64,000 nucleotides of DNA from Aquidulcibacter paucihalophilus. GTDB lineage: Bacteria > Pseudomonadota > Alphaproteobacteria > Caulobacterales > Aquidulcibacteraceae. Where the stretch lies: assembly GCF_002105465.1 (NCBI RefSeq), contig NZ_NCSQ01000156.1:29501-93500 (forward strand), given 5' to 3'. The notes under the pieces are model-generated. The model made no database searches and was not told where the DNA came from. It saw nothing but the letters and a program-made list of their open reading frames with translations. Below, in pieces: positions 48,239-57,168 of the stretch (within the stretch, counting starts at the first letter, position 1; the number at the start of each line of letters is the position of its first letter). The position numbers were made by a program, and so were the translations under genes.

Positions 48239-48739
48239 TCAATCGAACAAAGCGTCAATGTCGTCTTGTGCACCGCCCGCTGCACCGCCATGCACCATGC
48301 CGTCGAGCATCATGATGGCGTTTTGCAGCGCCATCGAGGTTTCGCCGATAAATTCATCCAAGGGCTTTCCCGCTTGGATCAAATCTTGGGCCTGCAAAAT
48401 GGCATCTTGCAGTAGGTCACACGTCTCTTGGCCCAAAGCGTCAAAAGGCACTTTGATTGACGGGTCGGCATTTTGATAAGCCAAGATCGCCAAATCCTTG
48501 GCTTGGAACCCTGAACGCGCAAAGTGTTGTTCATAGGTCAAAGGCTCCCAATTGCGTAGCTCGTCGATCATGTCAGGCATGTCATTTAAAAGCCCAAACA
48601 GCATGGCGGCTTCATTAAAGACATTCAGATAATCGGTGGCGAGGCCTGTGGCAGGCATAATGTTAGCGGCAGCTAGGACATCGGGGTCCCACCACGCAAG
48701 CTCTTCTGCAGGTTCACAAACACGCGTTACATCGAACAT
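48239..48739 (-). CDS. Unknown small acidic protein with CheY-ligand-like C-terminus
   Basis: 166 residues, no signal peptide or membrane helix. Helical pattern with acidic clusters. The last ten residues, AQDDIDALFD, resemble the EIDALL motif at the N-terminus of FliM and the C-terminal helix of CheZ, both of which bind CheY. The rest is not recognised. It is convergent with the GST gene and upstream of no obvious partner. A link to chemotaxis or a receiver domain is speculative. Confidence 0.6.
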   Translation of the reverse strand: MFDVTRVCEPAEELAWWDPDVLAAANIMPATGLATDYLNVFNEAAMLFGLLNDMPDMIDELRNWEPLTYEQHFARSGFQAKDLAILAYQNADPSIKVPFDALGQETCDLLQDAILQAQDLIQAGKPLDEFIGETSMALQNAIMMLDGMVHGGAAGGAQDDIDALFD

Positions 48740-48785
48740 GGGTCTAGATTAACCCAACATTCGTCAATATTTTCTTTTCACCGCT

Positions 48786-50579
48786 TCAATATCTGATTTG
48801 GCCTAGCTGGAATGCTTCATAGACTTCAGGAGTCAACGGTTCGTACAAGCGGGTCGCTGGATTCATCCACACCATCGGGTCTGAAATCTTGGCAGGGTCA
48901 AAGCCTGCTTTGACCAGATCCACTTTGCGATATTTGAAGGTCCCCGTCACTTCCATCTCTGTCTGGAAGCGCAAGAAAAGCGGTACGGCATAGCTGGGAA
49001 GCTCTGCGCGCACATGGGCGGACAAAGCCGCAAGATCGAGTGGTTTGCCCGATACAATGACAGCCATACCTGCTCTTCCATCTGCATGGGGCACATCGAC
49101 GCCATAGACATTGGCCTGTTCCACGCCAGGGAACATGCACAAAGCCTCACCTACTTCATTGGTTGAGACATTTTCGGATTTCCACCGATAGGTGTCGCCA
49201 ATCCGATCGACGAAATAATAATAGCCGTACTTATCTTGCTTCAGAAGGTCACCAGTGCGGAACCATAAATCGCCCTTCTCGAAAACATCGCGCAAGAGCT
49301 TCTTTTCAGATGCCGCTTTGTCATTTGCATAGCCATCGAAGCGGGCACGCACATTGGTCGTGTCAATCTTGCCAATGGCCTCACCAACTTCGTCAAATGC
49401 GCACTTCTCGCACAAACCATCGGCATTGCGGATCGGCTTTTCCTCTTCAATATCAAAGCGCACCAACTCCACATTGAAACGCTTCTTGAGATAGCCTGGA
49501 ATGCGGCCAACCGCCCCTAACTTACCTTCAACATTGATAAAGCTGACATTGCCTTCGGTTGAGCCATAGAACTCGCAGATGAGAGGGATTTTGAAGCGCT
49601 CTTGCGCGCGTGCCCAGACGTCTGGACGAAGACCATTGCCGAAGCAGGACTTCAACTTGTGGGCCTGCTCTTTCGGATGTGGCGGTACGCTGACCAAATA
49701 GCGGAACAATTCCCCAATATAGGCAAAAACCGTGCACTCATGATCGACAATATCGTCCCAAAATTGGGTAGCCGAGAACTTACGCCGCAACACCAAGGTT
49801 GCCCCGGTATTCAAAACCAGACCCACGCCACAAATGCCACCGGTTCCATGATAGAGCGGCAGCGGACAATAGACGCGGTCGCCGGGGCCTGTCTTGGTCG
49901 CCGCAATGAAGGACCGGCTCATGCCTTGGGTCCGCAAATGCGACAAGGTTGCCGCCTTAGGATTACCTGTTGTGCCCGATGTATAGACATAAAGGCAGGG
50001 GTCTTTAGCCGTCAGCATTTCGCGATAGGCCCGCGATGGCCGCTTATTGCTTTGTGCGTTCAAGGCGCGATCTAAGTCATTTGCATGGGGGAAAAGCCCG
50101 CCTGCGGCCCAAACCGACACATCGGTTAGCTGACCATCAATGGTCGCCCATAAATCCGCCTGCTCGACACCGACAATCGCCGCTTTGGACTTGGCGATGG
50201 TGACGCAATGCAAAAGCGATGGTCCTTGGAGATTATGATTGATCAGAGCGACAATCACACCAACCTTTGTAAGCCCATACCACGCCGCCAGATAATCAGG
50301 CCGGTTCTGCATGAAAAGCGACACCACGTCGCCCGCTTTCAAACCAATGGAAATTGCCCAATGCGCATACAGGTTTGCCCGACCGTCAAACTGGCCATAA
50401 GTCCAGGTTTTGCCCTCAAACATAATGGCAGGCTTGGCATTGAATTGATCGCAAACCGCTTCCCAATTGTCTGGCAATAAAACTTGGCTGTCGGGACTCA
50501 AATCCTTTAACCAAGCGTTGGTGCGGCTCAATGCCGAAAAAAATGTAACCTCGCGCTTGATGGTGTCGATTAAGCCCAT
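48786..50579 (-). CDS. Long-chain acyl-CoA synthetase (FATP/FadD6-like)
   Basis: 597 residues. ANL enzyme with YVYTSGTTGNPKAATLSH (motif I), CEFYGSTEGNVSF, and FRTGDLLKQDKYGYYYFVDRIGDTYRWKSENVSTNEV (VLACS signature with RIGDTYRWKSENVST). This pattern belongs to the very-long-chain/FATP family rather than to classic FadD. It activates long-chain or bulky carboxylic acids at the membrane. An 18-base palindrome lies about 100 bases upstream of its start, a possible operator site. Co-directional with tenA but 126 bases separate them. Confidence 0.93.
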   Translation of the reverse strand: MGLIDTIKREVTFFSALSRTNAWLKDLSPDSQVLLPDNWEAVCDQFNAKPAIMFEGKTWTYGQFDGRANLYAHWAISIGLKAGDVVSLFMQNRPDYLAAWYGLTKVGVIVALINHNLQGPSLLHCVTIAKSKAAIVGVEQADLWATIDGQLTDVSVWAAGGLFPHANDLDRALNAQSNKRPSRAYREMLTAKDPCLYVYTSGTTGNPKAATLSHLRTQGMSRSFIAATKTGPGDRVYCPLPLYHGTGGICGVGLVLNTGATLVLRRKFSATQFWDDIVDHECTVFAYIGELFRYLVSVPPHPKEQAHKLKSCFGNGLRPDVWARAQERFKIPLICEFYGSTEGNVSFINVEGKLGAVGRIPGYLKKRFNVELVRFDIEEEKPIRNADGLCEKCAFDEVGEAIGKIDTTNVRARFDGYANDKAASEKKLLRDVFEKGDLWFRTGDLLKQDKYGYYYFVDRIGDTYRWKSENVSTNEVGEALCMFPGVEQANVYGVDVPHADGRAGMAVIVSGKPLDLAALSAHVRAELPSYAVPLFLRFQTEMEVTGTFKYRKVDLVKAGFDPAKISDPMVWMNPATRLYEPLTPEVYEAFQLGQIRY

Positions 50580-50677
50580 GGGGTGCGTTTCCTTTTTCCA
50601 CCTTTATGGACTGACTTGAGCCTGCTTCAAGCGGCCAAGCTGACAAGAAGAGCGGTTTTCGCAATAAGTTGAACGCA

Positions 50678-50697
50678 CTGATGCACAAGTGCATCAG
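50678..50697. promoter_or_regulatory. Perfect inverted repeat upstream of the FATP-like gene
   Basis: CTGATGCAC-AA-GTGCATCAG: 9-base arms, 2-base centre, 99-118 bases before the synthetase start and just after tenA. The short centre is too tight for a stable RNA loop, so a dimeric repressor site is more likely. No matching regulator is adjacent. Confidence 0.4.
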
Positions 50698-50705
50698 GCT
50701 TTGTG

Positions 50706-51374
50706 TTAGGGGCGAACCGGCCAATCTTTTTGGTGGTAGGCACTATCCCAGAACAGCCACTCATGCTGGGCGCAACGCAGGAAAGCGGCTTGCATGCGCG
50801 CACGCTCTTGGGCCCCTGCCGCCTCGGCTGCGGCATTCACGACGGCCTTCATACGCTCGGTAGCTGCGGCAAAGTTTTCATCCGCATAAGTATCAATCCA
50901 AGCCTGATAAAAGTTATTGGGCGCGCTCTGGGTCGCGATTTTCGTCCCGACGTCTTGATAGAGCCAGAAACAGGGCAAGATGGCGGCGGCCAATACGGCA
51001 AAACTATCGGTCACCGCAGTGGCCAGCATGAAATTGACATAGGCCTCGCAGGCGGGGGTTGCTTCAGCCGTTTCAGCTGCCCGCGGATCAATGCCAAATT
51101 GCTCAAGATAGCCTGCATGCAGCGCGCGCTCGACTATGATCGCCACTTCAGCCGCTTTGGAGAACTCCAAGATTTCGTCTGCTGCTGGTGCTTTTGCCGC
51201 CCCCAAGGCCAGAACACGTGCATAGCCCTGCAAATACAGGCTGTCTTGGATCATATAATGGGCAAAGGCTTGCCGGGATAAAGTGCCTGCTGCAAGTTCT
51301 GTATTGAAAGGATGGCTATGAACTCCCGCGCGCAAATTGGCGGCCGCTGCCCAGACATCATCGGTAAAAGCCAT
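50706..51374 (-). CDS. tenA: Aminopyrimidine aminohydrolase TenA (thiaminase II)
   Basis: 222 residues of the TenA/THI-4 family. The catalytic cysteine lies in AILPCFWLYQDVG and the C-terminal catalytic glutamate in CAQHEWLFWDSAYH. TenA hydrolyses formylaminopyrimidine and related base-degraded thiamine forms so that HMP can be reused. Its start lies 3 bases after the TonB-receptor stop, so it is co-transcribed and under the same TPP riboswitch. That makes it a salvage partner for what the receptor imports (inference). Confidence 0.95.
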   Translation of the reverse strand: MAFTDDVWAAAANLRAGVHSHPFNTELAAGTLSRQAFAHYMIQDSLYLQGYARVLALGAAKAPAADEILEFSKAAEVAIIVERALHAGYLEQFGIDPRAAETAEATPACEAYVNFMLATAVTDSFAVLAAAILPCFWLYQDVGTKIATQSAPNNFYQAWIDTYADENFAAATERMKAVVNAAAEAAGAQERARMQAAFLRCAQHEWLFWDSAYHQKDWPVRP

Positions 51375-51377
51375 GTC

Positions 51378-53498
51378 CTAAAACTCCCGTCGCAGGCTGA
51401 AAGTAATTTTTCGCCCACGATTAATGGTAAAAGTGTCAAATGGGCCGCCGGGGCCGAGGCCCGCTAATAGGCCTGTCATGCCTTGTCCAAAGGCGGAAAT
51501 AGCCCAGCGCTCGTCAGTAAGGTTTTGGGCCTGCAGGCTTGCGGTCCAGTCGCCTGTTGCAGCGCTTAAGGTAAGATCAGACCACCAGCGCGCGGGCGAA
51601 TAGAGCACATTGTCAATCTCATAAAAGGTCTTGCCCGCGTAATTGGCATCAATACGGCCAGTTAGAATGAGCTTATCAAGGCCCATTCTATAGATGGCAG
51701 ACACTTTACCCGTATCTCTGGGGGCATTAGGGATAATTTTGCCGCTATAGTTGCGTGTCGCAGGCGAACCCAAAAGCGGATCTGTAGCGATAAAGCGCTC
51801 AATCTTGGTATCGGCCAAGGCATAGCTTGCCAGAAGATCAAAACCCTCAACGGGCTTCAGCACAAGACTGGCCTCAAGGCCCCTCACCGTCACTTCATCG
51901 ACGTTCAAGGTCACGGACTGATTGTCGATGAACGTATAGTTCTGATAGTCTTCAACTTTGTTGGAAAAGACATTGAACTCCAATTGGCCTGAGGCGATCG
52001 GCAGGCGCTGCTTCCAGCCCCCTTCCAAAGAAGTGGTGATCTCTGGCCGATAGGTTGTTTTCCAAATTGAGCTGGCGGCTGGGGTAGGGTTAAAGCCGCC
52101 CGGGCGATAGGCCTCGCCATACGTGAGGAAGAGATTGGTACCCCCACTTAGCCACTGGGCTGTCACGCGTGGCTGAAAGCGCTCAAACGTGCCGTCACGT
52201 CGGGAAACCACAGGCCCGCCAACTTGACTTAAAATCGTTTGTGACCGCTGATCCTGATCCAGTCTGCCTTGCGCTTCCAGCTTCAATTCAGGCGTCACGT
52301 GATAGCCAAGCCCACCAAAGATCGAAGTCTGGCGAGAGCGCGTCAAATAGCGTGGTGCTGGTCCACCAAACAAGAGAGGACCAAAATCATCGGTGCGGTC
52401 CTTGTCGGTATCTTGAACAAACAGCCCCCACTGATGGGTGAAATCTTGATTGTCATCGGAAACCCAACGCACTTCTGCGGTGGTGGCACGCACATCAATC
52501 GGCTGGCGAATAGGCTGGATACCATTTGGGAAGGCCGGAAAACCAAAGAAGGTCAAAGGCCCGGGGCGATAATCCAATTCCTCATCCCAACGCTTGGCGT
52601 AGGAGTCCCGGGCGATGTAGGCTGACACGGTACCGTTAGCGAATGGGCGTGAAACTTTCGCTACCCCCTGCCCCCAACGCCGCTTAGATTGACCTGGATA
52701 ATCTCCAATCGGATTGATTAGAACTTTGCCCGAGAGTCGCCCTGCATTTTTGCCCGTGACATTGTTGGAGCTGGCCCAAGCGGCCCCGCCCTCATCCTCC
52801 AAATACTGAAACTTGATGTCGAAGTCCCACCCCAAGGCAGGCCCAGTTAGGCGCAGACGCCCACTGCGGGTTTCGACCGCATCAACCAAGCGATTGAGTG
52901 TGGTGTTCGTGATCCAGCCATCGGCGGATGACCACAGGCCGGCGGCCCGCAAGTTCCATTGCGGAGTGAGCGAGAATGTGTGGGCCGCTTCAATCTCGCC
53001 CAAGCCGCCAGTGCCAAGGGCGGCCTGCAGATAAGAGACACCTTGCCCAGTGCGAATACCTATCACCCCACCGGAGGCATTTTTGCCAAAGAGAGCCCCT
53101 TGGGGCCCTTTGAGAACTTCAATCGCGTTCACATCATAGAAGCGCGGGGTGAACAACTCAGTATCAGCCAAAGGCAGCCCATCGAGCACCATGGCGACGG
53201 AGGCTTGTTGCAGGCGGTCCGTCGTTGCACCCCGGATCGAGAGGATATTGGTCCCGGGGTCTTGGTCATTGACCATCCAAACGCCGGGGACGGCGGTGGC
53301 CACATCATCAACGGTTGCGATACCTTCGCCACGCAAGAGGACTGCGGCGGCTGCCGTGTCGAACTTCGACTCCCGTCGGCCGCGGACGGTGATGACTTCG
53401 GCCCCCTGGGGTAAAGCCGAAACTTGGGCTTGGCGATCTGTTTCGACGGGTTGGGTAGCTTGCGCTACAGCGAGAATGATAAGTGATATGGTCATCAT
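51378..53498 (-). CDS. TonB-dependent outer membrane receptor, probably for thiamine or a precursor
   Basis: About 706 residues from ATG 53498 or 53495, each after AGGGAGGGG. An upstream ATG at 53519 lies inside the riboswitch and is rejected. Signal peptide; TonB box near EVITVRGRR; plug domain with GVWMVNDQDPGTNILSIRGATTDR and GPQGALFGKNASGGVIGI; then a beta-barrel ending in RKITFSLRREF with a terminal phenylalanine. Such receptors import scarce nutrients with TonB energy. The TPP riboswitch directly upstream and tenA downstream point to thiamine, HMP or breakdown products as cargo. Confidence 0.93.
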   Translation of the reverse strand: MMTISLIILAVAQATQPVETDRQAQVSALPQGAEVITVRGRRESKFDTAAAAVLLRGEGIATVDDVATAVPGVWMVNDQDPGTNILSIRGATTDRLQQASVAMVLDGLPLADTELFTPRFYDVNAIEVLKGPQGALFGKNASGGVIGIRTGQGVSYLQAALGTGGLGEIEAAHTFSLTPQWNLRAAGLWSSADGWITNTTLNRLVDAVETRSGRLRLTGPALGWDFDIKFQYLEDEGGAAWASSNNVTGKNAGRLSGKVLINPIGDYPGQSKRRWGQGVAKVSRPFANGTVSAYIARDSYAKRWDEELDYRPGPLTFFGFPAFPNGIQPIRQPIDVRATTAEVRWVSDDNQDFTHQWGLFVQDTDKDRTDDFGPLLFGGPAPRYLTRSRQTSIFGGLGYHVTPELKLEAQGRLDQDQRSQTILSQVGGPVVSRRDGTFERFQPRVTAQWLSGGTNLFLTYGEAYRPGGFNPTPAASSIWKTTYRPEITTSLEGGWKQRLPIASGQLEFNVFSNKVEDYQNYTFIDNQSVTLNVDEVTVRGLEASLVLKPVEGFDLLASYALADTKIERFIATDPLLGSPATRNYSGKIIPNAPRDTGKVSAIYRMGLDKLILTGRIDANYAGKTFYEIDNVLYSPARWWSDLTLSAATGDWTASLQAQNLTDERWAISAFGQGMTGLLAGLGPGGPFDTFTINRGRKITFSLRREF

Positions 53499-53500
53499 GG

Positions 53501-53620
53501 CCCCTCCCTTCGCCGGCATGATCCGGAGCAGGTTCTACGGGTCGCCATGCGACAGTCCTTTTGGACTATTTATGGCCTCTCAGCCCCTGATCGTGGGGCT
53601 CCCCGGTGTGCGGGCGGGGT
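53501..53620 (-). promoter_or_regulatory. TPP (THI-box) riboswitch
   Basis: Read on the minus strand, the segment has the full THI element: GGGGAGCC followed by a short loop and GGGGCTGAGAGG, a variable P3 arm, CGACCCGTAGAACCTG, then GGATCATGCCGGCGAAGGGA. The P1 arms are CCCCGCCC (53612-53619) and GGGAGGGG (53501-53508), one mismatch. The 3' P1 arm includes the ribosome-binding site of the receptor gene, whose ATG follows after two bases. TPP binding would hide it and block translation. Confidence 0.95.
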
Positions 53621-53666
53621 AGGCTTGTCCTTCCCAGGCGTCAAGCAAATCACGCAGAAAATTCGA

Positions 53667-54464
53667 CTAGATCAAACCAGCCAGGGGGCTTGATGGGTCA
53701 GCATAACGCTTGCGCCCCATACGTCCGGCCAGATAAGCGTCGCGACCCGCCAAAACAGCATGCTTCATGGCGCGCGCCATGCGGATAGGGTCTTTGGCTT
53801 CGGCAATGGCAGTATTCATCAACACGCCATCACAGCCAAGCTCCATCGCAATTGCCGCTTCGGAGGCCGTGCCCACACCGGCATCAACCAAGACAGGCAC
53901 ACGGGCCGCTTCTACGATCAAGCGAATGTTCACAGGGTTTTGAATACCAAGGCCCGACCCGATCGGTGCGCCCAAAGGCATAATGGCGCACGCCCCTGCA
54001 TCTTCTAGCCTTCGGGCAAAGACCGGGTCATCGGTGCAATAAACCATCACGTCAAAACCCTCCTTTACCAAGACTTTGGTAGCCTCCAGAGTTTCGATCA
54101 TGTCTGGATACAGGGTCTTCTGGTCGGAGAGGACTTCCAGTTTCACCAAGCTCCAGCCACCCGCCTCACGGGCAAGACGCAACGTGCGCAGGGCATCCTC
54201 GGCGGTGAAGCAGCCTGCCGTATTGGGCAAAAAAGTATAGCGCTTGGGATCTACGAAATCCGTCAGTCGGGGTTGATTGGGGTCAGACAGATTGACGCGA
54301 CGCACCGCCACCGTCACGATTTCAACACCTGCTGCCTCTGCGGCTGCCGCATTCTGGGCATAGTCGCGATATTTGCCCGTCCCGATGATGAGGCGCGATT
54401 TAAACGTGCGCCCGGCCACCGTCCAGCTATCCTCGTGATTGAGGCTTATTGTTTGCTCGCTCAA
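53667..54464 (-). CDS. thiG: Thiazole synthase
   Basis: 265 residues, TIM barrel. It forms the thiazole ring of thiamine from ThiS thiocarboxylate, 1-deoxyxylulose 5-phosphate and dehydroglycine. The Schiff-base lysine is in LVKLEVLSD, and the phosphate site in [23 protein letters not shown] is typical. It lies 4 bases after thiS and ends 46 bases before the TPP riboswitch of the next unit. thiO or thiH, thiC and thiE are not in this window. Confidence 0.97.
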   Translation of the reverse strand: MSEQTISLNHEDSWTVAGRTFKSRLIIGTGKYRDYAQNAAAAEAAGVEIVTVAVRRVNLSDPNQPRLTDFVDPKRYTFLPNTAGCFTAEDALRTLRLAREAGGWSLVKLEVLSDQKTLYPDMIETLEATKVLVKEGFDVMVYCTDDPVFARRLEDAGACAIMPLGAPIGSGLGIQNPVNIRLIVEAARVPVLVDAGVGTASEAAIAMELGCDGVLMNTAIAEAKDPIRMARAMKHAVLAGRDAYLAGRMGRKRYADPSSPLAGLI

Positions 54465-54468
54465 ACCC

Positions 54469-54669
54469 TCATCCCCCGCCTACAAATTGCACAAATTCCA
54501 ACTGGTCACCCTCGACCAAAATGGTCTGATCCCATTGGGACTTCATTACGATCATCCGATTGCGCTCAATGGCCACCCCACGTGGATCTGTCACCAGAGA
54601 CGAGACCAAGGTGGTCACATTGGTCCCCGCCTCAATCTGATATTCTTCGCCATTGAGAAAAATAATCAT
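54469..54669 (-). CDS. thiS: Sulfur carrier protein ThiS
   Basis: 66 residues with the ubiquitin-like pattern [12 protein letters not shown] and the required C-terminal diglycine (FVGGG). Its C-terminus is adenylated and thiocarboxylated to donate sulfur to ThiG, whose gene follows after 4 bases. No TPP riboswitch was seen in the 130 bases upstream. Confidence 0.95.
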   Translation of the reverse strand: MIIFLNGEEYQIEAGTNVTTLVSSLVTDPRGVAIERNRMIVMKSQWDQTILVEGDQLEFVQFVGGG

Positions 54670-54806
54670 CGCGCCCTCATTGGCGGGTGATATGGGCGGG
54701 CTTGACCAGTTTGATCAAGGCGGTTGTGCAGGAAAGCAGTCATCAGGTGCAACCAATTCAGCACCTCCACCTTTCCCTTTAGGCAAAGCAGGGTTACACC
54801 TTCTTC

Positions 54807-55253
54807 ATGGAAAAAGCGATTTTTGTGCTCAATGGGCCAAACCTCAACTTGTTGGGCACGCGCGAACCTGAGATTTACGGGACCGATACGCTGGCGGATG
54901 TAGAAGCCGCGTGCACAGCGCTGGCCACAAGCTTGGGGATGAAGCTGGTCTTTCGCCAGTCCAATAGCGAAGGCCAATTGATCGATTGGCTGCAGGAGGC
55001 CCGTGACCATGGTGCGGGCGTTTTGCTCAATGCAGGTGCGCTCACTCACACGTCACTTGCGATCTATGATGCGATCAAGGCAATGACCATTCCCGTCATA
55101 GAAGTCCACTTGTCGAACCCGTTGCGTCGCGAAGCGTTCCGCCATCATTCCTATGTCGGTATGGCGGCGACCGGCACCATCGCGGGTTTCGGTCTGCACT
55201 CTTATGTGTTGGGCCTTGAGGCCCTTGCCAAGAAACTATCGGTCAAAAGCTGA
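54807..55253 (+). CDS. aroQ: Type II 3-dehydroquinate dehydratase
   Basis: 148 residues. Opens with the family N-terminus [17 protein letters not shown], whose tyrosine is catalytic, and has the histidine in [18 protein letters not shown]. It dehydrates 3-dehydroquinate in the shikimate pathway. It is divergent from thiS and followed by accB after 53 bases; the aroQ-accB-accC order is conserved in alphaproteobacteria and beyond. Confidence 0.97.
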   Translation: MEKAIFVLNGPNLNLLGTREPEIYGTDTLADVEAACTALATSLGMKLVFRQSNSEGQLIDWLQEARDHGAGVLLNAGALTHTSLAIYDAIKAMTIPVIEVHLSNPLRREAFRHHSYVGMAATGTIAGFGLHSYVLGLEALAKKLSVKS

Positions 55254-55305
55254 CCCTTTTGCCCCAACAACCCAAGGTCCAAAGACAGGCCTATAGGAGA
55301 GACGA

Positions 55306-55794
55306 ATGAGCCAATCAGGATTCGACACAAAATTGGTCAAGGATCTTGCGCGTATCTTACGCGACACAGACCTGAGCGAGATTGAAGTGGAAAACGAAGG
55401 GGTTCGCGTGCGTGTTGCGCGTCAAGCCAATGTCGCGCCCCAGATGGTTCATGCCCAAGTCCCCGTCGCTGCTGCCCCGCTTGCCGCAGCCCCTGTTGCC
55501 TCTGCCCCGGCGCCTGCCGCTGCTGCTGCAGCAGCCCCAGCATCCGACCCCGCCAAACATCCTGGCGCGGTTGCTTCGCCCATGGTTGGCACCGTCTATA
55601 CCCAACCTGAACCCGGTGCCGCTGCCTTCATCAAAGTGGGCGACACAGTGAAGGAAGGCCAACAACTCTTCATCATCGAAGCGATGAAGACCATGAACCC
55701 TGTGCCATCGCCACGTTCGGGCACCGTCACGGCCATTCTCGTCCATGACGCCCAGCCCGTTGAGTATGGCGAAGCGCTCTGCGTGATCGAATAG
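55306..55794 (+). CDS. accB: Biotin carboxyl carrier protein of acetyl-CoA carboxylase
   Basis: 162 residues. An N-terminal helix (KLVKDLARILRDTDLSEIEVEN), an alanine- and proline-rich flexible linker (about 50-85) and the C-terminal biotinyl domain with EAMKTMNPVPSP, where the lysine is biotinylated. The methionine after that lysine is replaced by threonine, a common variation. It carries CO2 for malonyl-CoA synthesis. GGAG precedes ATG 55306. Followed by accC after 15 bases. Confidence 0.97.
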   Translation: MSQSGFDTKLVKDLARILRDTDLSEIEVENEGVRVRVARQANVAPQMVHAQVPVAAAPLAAAPVASAPAPAAAAAAAPASDPAKHPGAVASPMVGTVYTQPEPGAAAFIKVGDTVKEGQQLFIIEAMKTMNPVPSPRSGTVTAILVHDAQPVEYGEALCVIE

Positions 55795-55809
55795 TCAGGA
55801 GACACACAG

Positions 55810-57168
55810 GTGTTTGATAAAGTTCTGATCGCCAACCGCGGCGAGATTGCCCTGCGGATCCACCGCGCCTGCAAAGAGATGGGAATCACAACCGTGGCGG
55901 TCCATTCGACGGCAGATGCGGACGCAATGCATGTGCGCTTGGCCGACGAAAGTGTGTGCCTAGGCCCGCCTGCTGCGGCGAAGTCCTATTTGAATATTCC
56001 AGCTTTGATCGCTGCCTGCGAAATTACCGGCGCGCAGGCCATTCATCCAGGCTATGGCTTTCTGTCGGAAAATGCGCGCTTTGCTGAGATTATTGATGCG
56101 CATGGCTTGGTCTTTATCGGCCCGCGCGCCGAACACATCCGGATGATGGGCGACAAGATTGCTGCTAAAGCTGCGGTAAAGGCTGCGGGCATCCCCGTTG
56201 TGCCTGGCTCAGACGGCGGCATTTCTGATGATGAGACCGCTTTGGCGGTCGCTGAAGAAATTGGCTATCCTGTGCTGGTCAAGGCTTCTGCCGGGGGCGG
56301 GGGTCGCGGCATGAAGGTTGCCCATTCAAAAGATGAATTGTCGGTTGCCTTGTCGATGGCTCGTAGCGAAGCCAAGAATGCCTTTGGTGATGACACGGTT
56401 TATCTCGAAAAATATCTGGGCAAGCCGCGCCACATCGAAATCCAAGTGATCGCCGACGAGTTTGGCAACGTCGTGCATCTGGGTGAACGCGATTGTTCGC
56501 TGCAGCGCCGCCACCAAAAGGTCTGGGAGGAAGCCCCCTCACCCGCGCTCAATGCCGAGGAACGCGCTGAGATTGGCGAAATTGTGGTCAAGGCGATTAA
56601 GTCTCTGGGCTATCTGGGCGTCGGCACCATCGAATTCCTCTATGAAGAAGGCCGCTTTTATTTCATCGAAATGAACACCCGCCTGCAGGTGGAGCATCCC
56701 GTCACAGAGATGATCACCGGTGTCGACTTGGTGCGCGAGCAAATTCGGATCGCAGCCGGTATGCCCTTGTCTTTCACTCAAGAAGACGTGGTGTTTGAAG
56801 GCGTTGCCATCGAATGTCGGGTTAATGCCGAAGACCCGGTAACTTTTGCACCCTCACCCGGCACGATCACGGACTTCCACGCCCCGGGTGGTTTAGGGGT
56901 GCGGCTCGATTCGGCGATTTATACCGGCTATAAAATCCCGCCCTATTATGACAGCTTGATCGGCAAGCTGATTGTGCATGGTCGCAATCGCAATGAATGC
57001 TTGATGCGTTTGCGGCGCTCTCTGGCCGAGATGGTTGTGGGTGGAGTTAAGACCACGATCCCACTCTTTCTGAGGCTGGTACAAGAGCGAGATATTCTCG
57101 ATGGCGACTATAATATCCATTGGCTGGAAAAATGGTTAGCCGAACAAGCTGAGGAACCGCGTGCATGA
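55810..57168 (+). CDS. accC: Biotin carboxylase of acetyl-CoA carboxylase
   Basis: 452 residues from a GTG start that follows AGGAG. ATP-grasp enzyme with [19 protein letters not shown], the glycine-rich [12 protein letters not shown] loop, [13 protein letters not shown] and the C-terminal biotin carboxylase domain. It carboxylates biotin on AccB at the expense of ATP. Its stop overlaps the aat start by 4 bases (ATGA). Confidence 0.98.
   Translation: MFDKVLIANRGEIALRIHRACKEMGITTVAVHSTADADAMHVRLADESVCLGPPAAAKSYLNIPALIAACEITGAQAIHPGYGFLSENARFAEIIDAHGLVFIGPRAEHIRMMGDKIAAKAAVKAAGIPVVPGSDGGISDDETALAVAEEIGYPVLVKASAGGGGRGMKVAHSKDELSVALSMARSEAKNAFGDDTVYLEKYLGKPRHIEIQVIADEFGNVVHLGERDCSLQRRHQKVWEEAPSPALNAEERAEIGEIVVKAIKSLGYLGVGTIEFLYEEGRFYFIEMNTRLQVEHPVTEMITGVDLVREQIRIAAGMPLSFTQEDVVFEGVAIECRVNAEDPVTFAPSPGTITDFHAPGGLGVRLDSAIYTGYKIPPYYDSLIGKLIVHGRNRNECLMRLRRSLAEMVVGGVKTTIPLFLRLVQERDILDGDYNIHWLEKWLAEQAEEPRA

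Noticed and set aside
53499..53519. ATG at 53519 as start of the TonB receptor
   Set aside because: It lies in the conserved TPP riboswitch core (ATGCCGGCGAAGGGA); the ATGs at 53498 and 53495 follow the ribosome-binding site and open the signal peptide.
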